Shown: positions 62,809-64,000 of the stretch, in pieces | Layout: the number at the start of each line of letters is the position of its first letter | Position numbering within the stretch: the first letter of the stretch is position 1 | Program-made: the position numbers and the translations under genes | The notes under the pieces: generated by a model | The model's input: the letters and a program-made list of their open reading frames with translations, nothing else | Told to the model about the DNA's origin: nothing | Databases searched by the model: none | Assembly (NCBI RefSeq): GCF_009662475.1 | Contig: NZ_CP045571.1 | Location: 2,664,501 to 2,728,500, forward strand | DNA: 64,000 nt | Origin: Acidithiobacillus thiooxidans ATCC 19377 | GTDB taxonomy: Bacteria; Pseudomonadota; Gammaproteobacteria; Acidithiobacillales; Acidithiobacillaceae | Reading direction: 5' to 3'

Positions 62809-63666
62809 TTACTGAACATTTGCGTAAGCCTCCAGTTCGGTAAACCATGCCCCGCCCGGTGTCTGGCTTTCGAGAAGATGAATGACTTTACTCGTCAGCC
62901 AGGTCCGATTAGCGGCGCTGATCTGGCTATCCTGTACCTGAAACGGACTGCTGGGATACATGCCGGGCAGGAAAATAGACCGGACGGTGATCCCCTGCTG
63001 CGTAAAGGTCGGGTATCCCACCAGCCCCGCATTAGGCTTCAGAATCGGCATCGAGGTTGAGCCCAATGCGTCGACCGTCAATCCCTTGGGATAAATAATC
63101 ATCGTCCCGTCCTCTATCACCACGTGAAAGTTTCCTTGTTTCGCGCAACTGTGGTACTGGTCACGCAAGCTGCCCCTGAAGGCCGGGTTATTCAGGATCG
63201 TGGTGACTCCGTTATTCTTGAAAGCCCAGCCTGCTTGCGTGGCAAAATACTGCATGACCGTGGCGGCAGGGACCGATCCTTTGTAGCTGTAGGGCGGGGG
63301 AGCGGTCAGCCCGGCAATGCCCTGTACGCTGGCGTTGATGACCAGGCTCACATCCGGCTGACTGCTGAAGTCACCCCATGCGTGCATGATCGCGCCACTG
63401 AAGATGCGGGACATGGGGCTTCCGGATAGGCCCACTTCTACATTCAGCAGGTTCTTGCTGATAGCAGATGCGGCCACGTTACTGATCGCCAGCAGCTCGT
63501 TGATGACGTTGAGCTTCAGCCCAAATATCCGAATAGCCAGACTTCCGCCTGCCTCACTGGGCATCGCCTCAAGAGAAAGCTGAACCCGAAGCCCTGAAAA
63601 CGTCATAACCTGCTTGGTCTTGTAATACTCAATCGTGACCCGTATTTCCCGTTCACCGAAACTCAT
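62809..63666 (-). CDS. phage tail hub / baseplate-like protein
   Basis: Protein of 285 aa. It starts MSFGEREIRVTIEY and is beta-rich in the first half, with FSGLRVQLSLEA. A central GSVPAATVMQYFATQAGW segment and a second beta domain with DGTMIIYPKG and GLVGYPTFTQQGITVRSIF follow. This order is typical of tail hub proteins of the Mu gp44/T4 gp27 type in Burkholderia-like phages. Its start overlaps the stop of the upstream nuclease-like gene (ATGA). Confidence 0.65.
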   Translation of the reverse strand: MSFGEREIRVTIEYYKTKQVMTFSGLRVQLSLEAMPSEAGGSLAIRIFGLKLNVINELLAISNVAASAISKNLLNVEVGLSGSPMSRIFSGAIMHAWGDFSSQPDVSLVINASVQGIAGLTAPPPYSYKGSVPAATVMQYFATQAGWAFKNNGVTTILNNPAFRGSLRDQYHSCAKQGNFHVVIEDGTMIIYPKGLTVDALGSTSMPILKPNAGLVGYPTFTQQGITVRSIFLPGMYPSSPFQVQDSQISAANRTWLTSKVIHLLESQTPGGAWFTELEAYANVQ

Positions 63667-64000
63667 AATGCACCCCCTAACGATTCACGAATGACAGTAC
63701 AGGCATCGCACAAGGCCATCTCGCACAAACTGCCTGCAGTGGTAAAAATCTCCGGCGCGATGTGGTGCAGATCCATGACCACGCGCCAGGGCTTTCGACT
63801 CTGACGATAAAACAGGGCAGGCTTACGTCCGGTCCTTTCTGCCTGCCGCTGCGCCTGAGCCCACCAAGATGCAATGCTGAGGGCTTCCTGGCGTTTGACC
63901 TCGATAGCCCAGTTCGGTATGTCCAGAGAATCGGCGCCACCCTGCCAGACCTGATCCAGATTGCGCGTTACAGTGACGCCCAGGTGATCGGTCAGCAGAT
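63663..64000 (-). CDS. PD-(D/E)XK nuclease, Holliday-junction-resolvase-like (partial, runs off window)
   Basis: The C-terminal 112 codons of a gene that continues past 64000. The translation has TRNLDQVWQGGADSLDIPNW followed by AIEVKRQE, matching the Asp and Glu-x-Lys of phage PD-(D/E)XK resolvases. Then come WWAQAQRQAERTGRKPALFY and a cysteine pair near the end (LCEMALCDACTV). A frame listed on the same strand at 63677-63940 is a shadow. Start and N-terminus are outside the window. Confidence 0.65.
   Translation of the reverse strand, partial: LLTDHLGVTVTRNLDQVWQGGADSLDIPNWAIEVKRQEALSIASWWAQAQRQAERTGRKPALFYRQSRKPWRVVMDLHHIAPEIFTTAGSLCEMALCDACTVIRESLGGAL

Larger units (their letters stand above)
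55251..64000. mobile_element. integrated element / prophage adjacent to tRNA-Pro (right end outside window)
   Basis: From the tRNA-Pro 3' end to the window edge the gene content is accessory: a nuclease pair, an excisionase-like HTH protein, a broken integrase, a DUF4224 protein, small phage-type genes, a tape measure with tail lysozyme, a hub-like protein and a resolvase-like nuclease. Phage genes read toward the tRNA. No second att copy is visible in the window. The missing integrase suggests a decayed or mosaic prophage. Confidence 0.8.

Noticed and set aside
63677..63940. An 87-aa leftward frame near the window end
   Set aside because: A different frame on the same strand gives a clear PD-(D/E)XK nuclease that runs off the edge and overlaps the next start by ATGA.

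Overview
The window looks like chromosomal DNA of an acidophilic, chemolithoautotrophic gammaproteobacterium-like organism, most probably of the Acidithiobacillus group. This rests on gene content and on a luciferase-like monooxygenase / NAD-epimerase / phosphoglucomutase cluster resembling the EPS-precursor (gal) cluster I recall from Acidithiobacillus ferrooxidans. No rRNA or other species marker is present, so the genus is an inference.

Layout. (1) 1-10.4 kb: an exopolysaccharide locus. Wzc-like kinase and Wza-like export genes read leftward. Two SDR nucleotide-sugar enzymes, two glycosyltransferases and a WbaP-type initiating transferase read rightward. The 770-bp gap between the two arms carries two divergent -24/-12 (sigma-54 type) promoter candidates. 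(2) 10.4-16.3 kb: housekeeping genes purH, purD, tsaC, hemF, pyrD and a tiny lipoprotein, with an attenuator-like hairpin before purH. (3) 16.3-46.4 kb: a phosphorus-scavenging island. Five promoters have PHO boxes (7-bp units repeated every 11 bp), each placed exactly 10 bp before a -10 hexamer. They drive (a) a PHS/Pho84-like transporter; (b) a Sel1 protein, a phospholipase C, a TolC/MFP/RND pump and two transglutaminase-like proteins; (c) leftward exbB, exbD, TonB-dependent receptor, tonB, RNase T2 and an AcpA-like phosphoesterase; (d) a second PHS transporter; (e) rightward receptor, exbB, exbD, tonB and PhoD-like phosphatase. An atypical response regulator with a degenerate receiver sits inside the island. 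(4) 46.4-55.1 kb: an EnvZ/OmpR-like pair, two tandem paralogous small-RNA-like units, orn, then luciferase-like monooxygenase, SDR, AurF-like diiron oxygenase, a small near-leaderless gene, pgm and a YtxH-like protein. (5) 55.2 kb to the end: an integrated element beside tRNA-Pro. It has a zinc-ribbon protein, a PD-(D/E)XK nuclease, a broken integrase, a stand-alone M41-like protease, a small paralogous gene set, and phage tail genes (tape measure with lysozyme domain, hub-like protein) read toward the tRNA.

The most coherent system is the island at 16.3-46.4 kb. Secreted phospholipases, an RNase and a PhoD phosphatase would release phosphate or small phosphoesters. Two self-contained TonB systems could take such compounds across the outer membrane, and two Pho84-like symporters would carry phosphate inward. 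Shared PHO boxes tie these units into one regulon. The ligands of the two receptors and the role of the efflux pump within it are not known from sequence.
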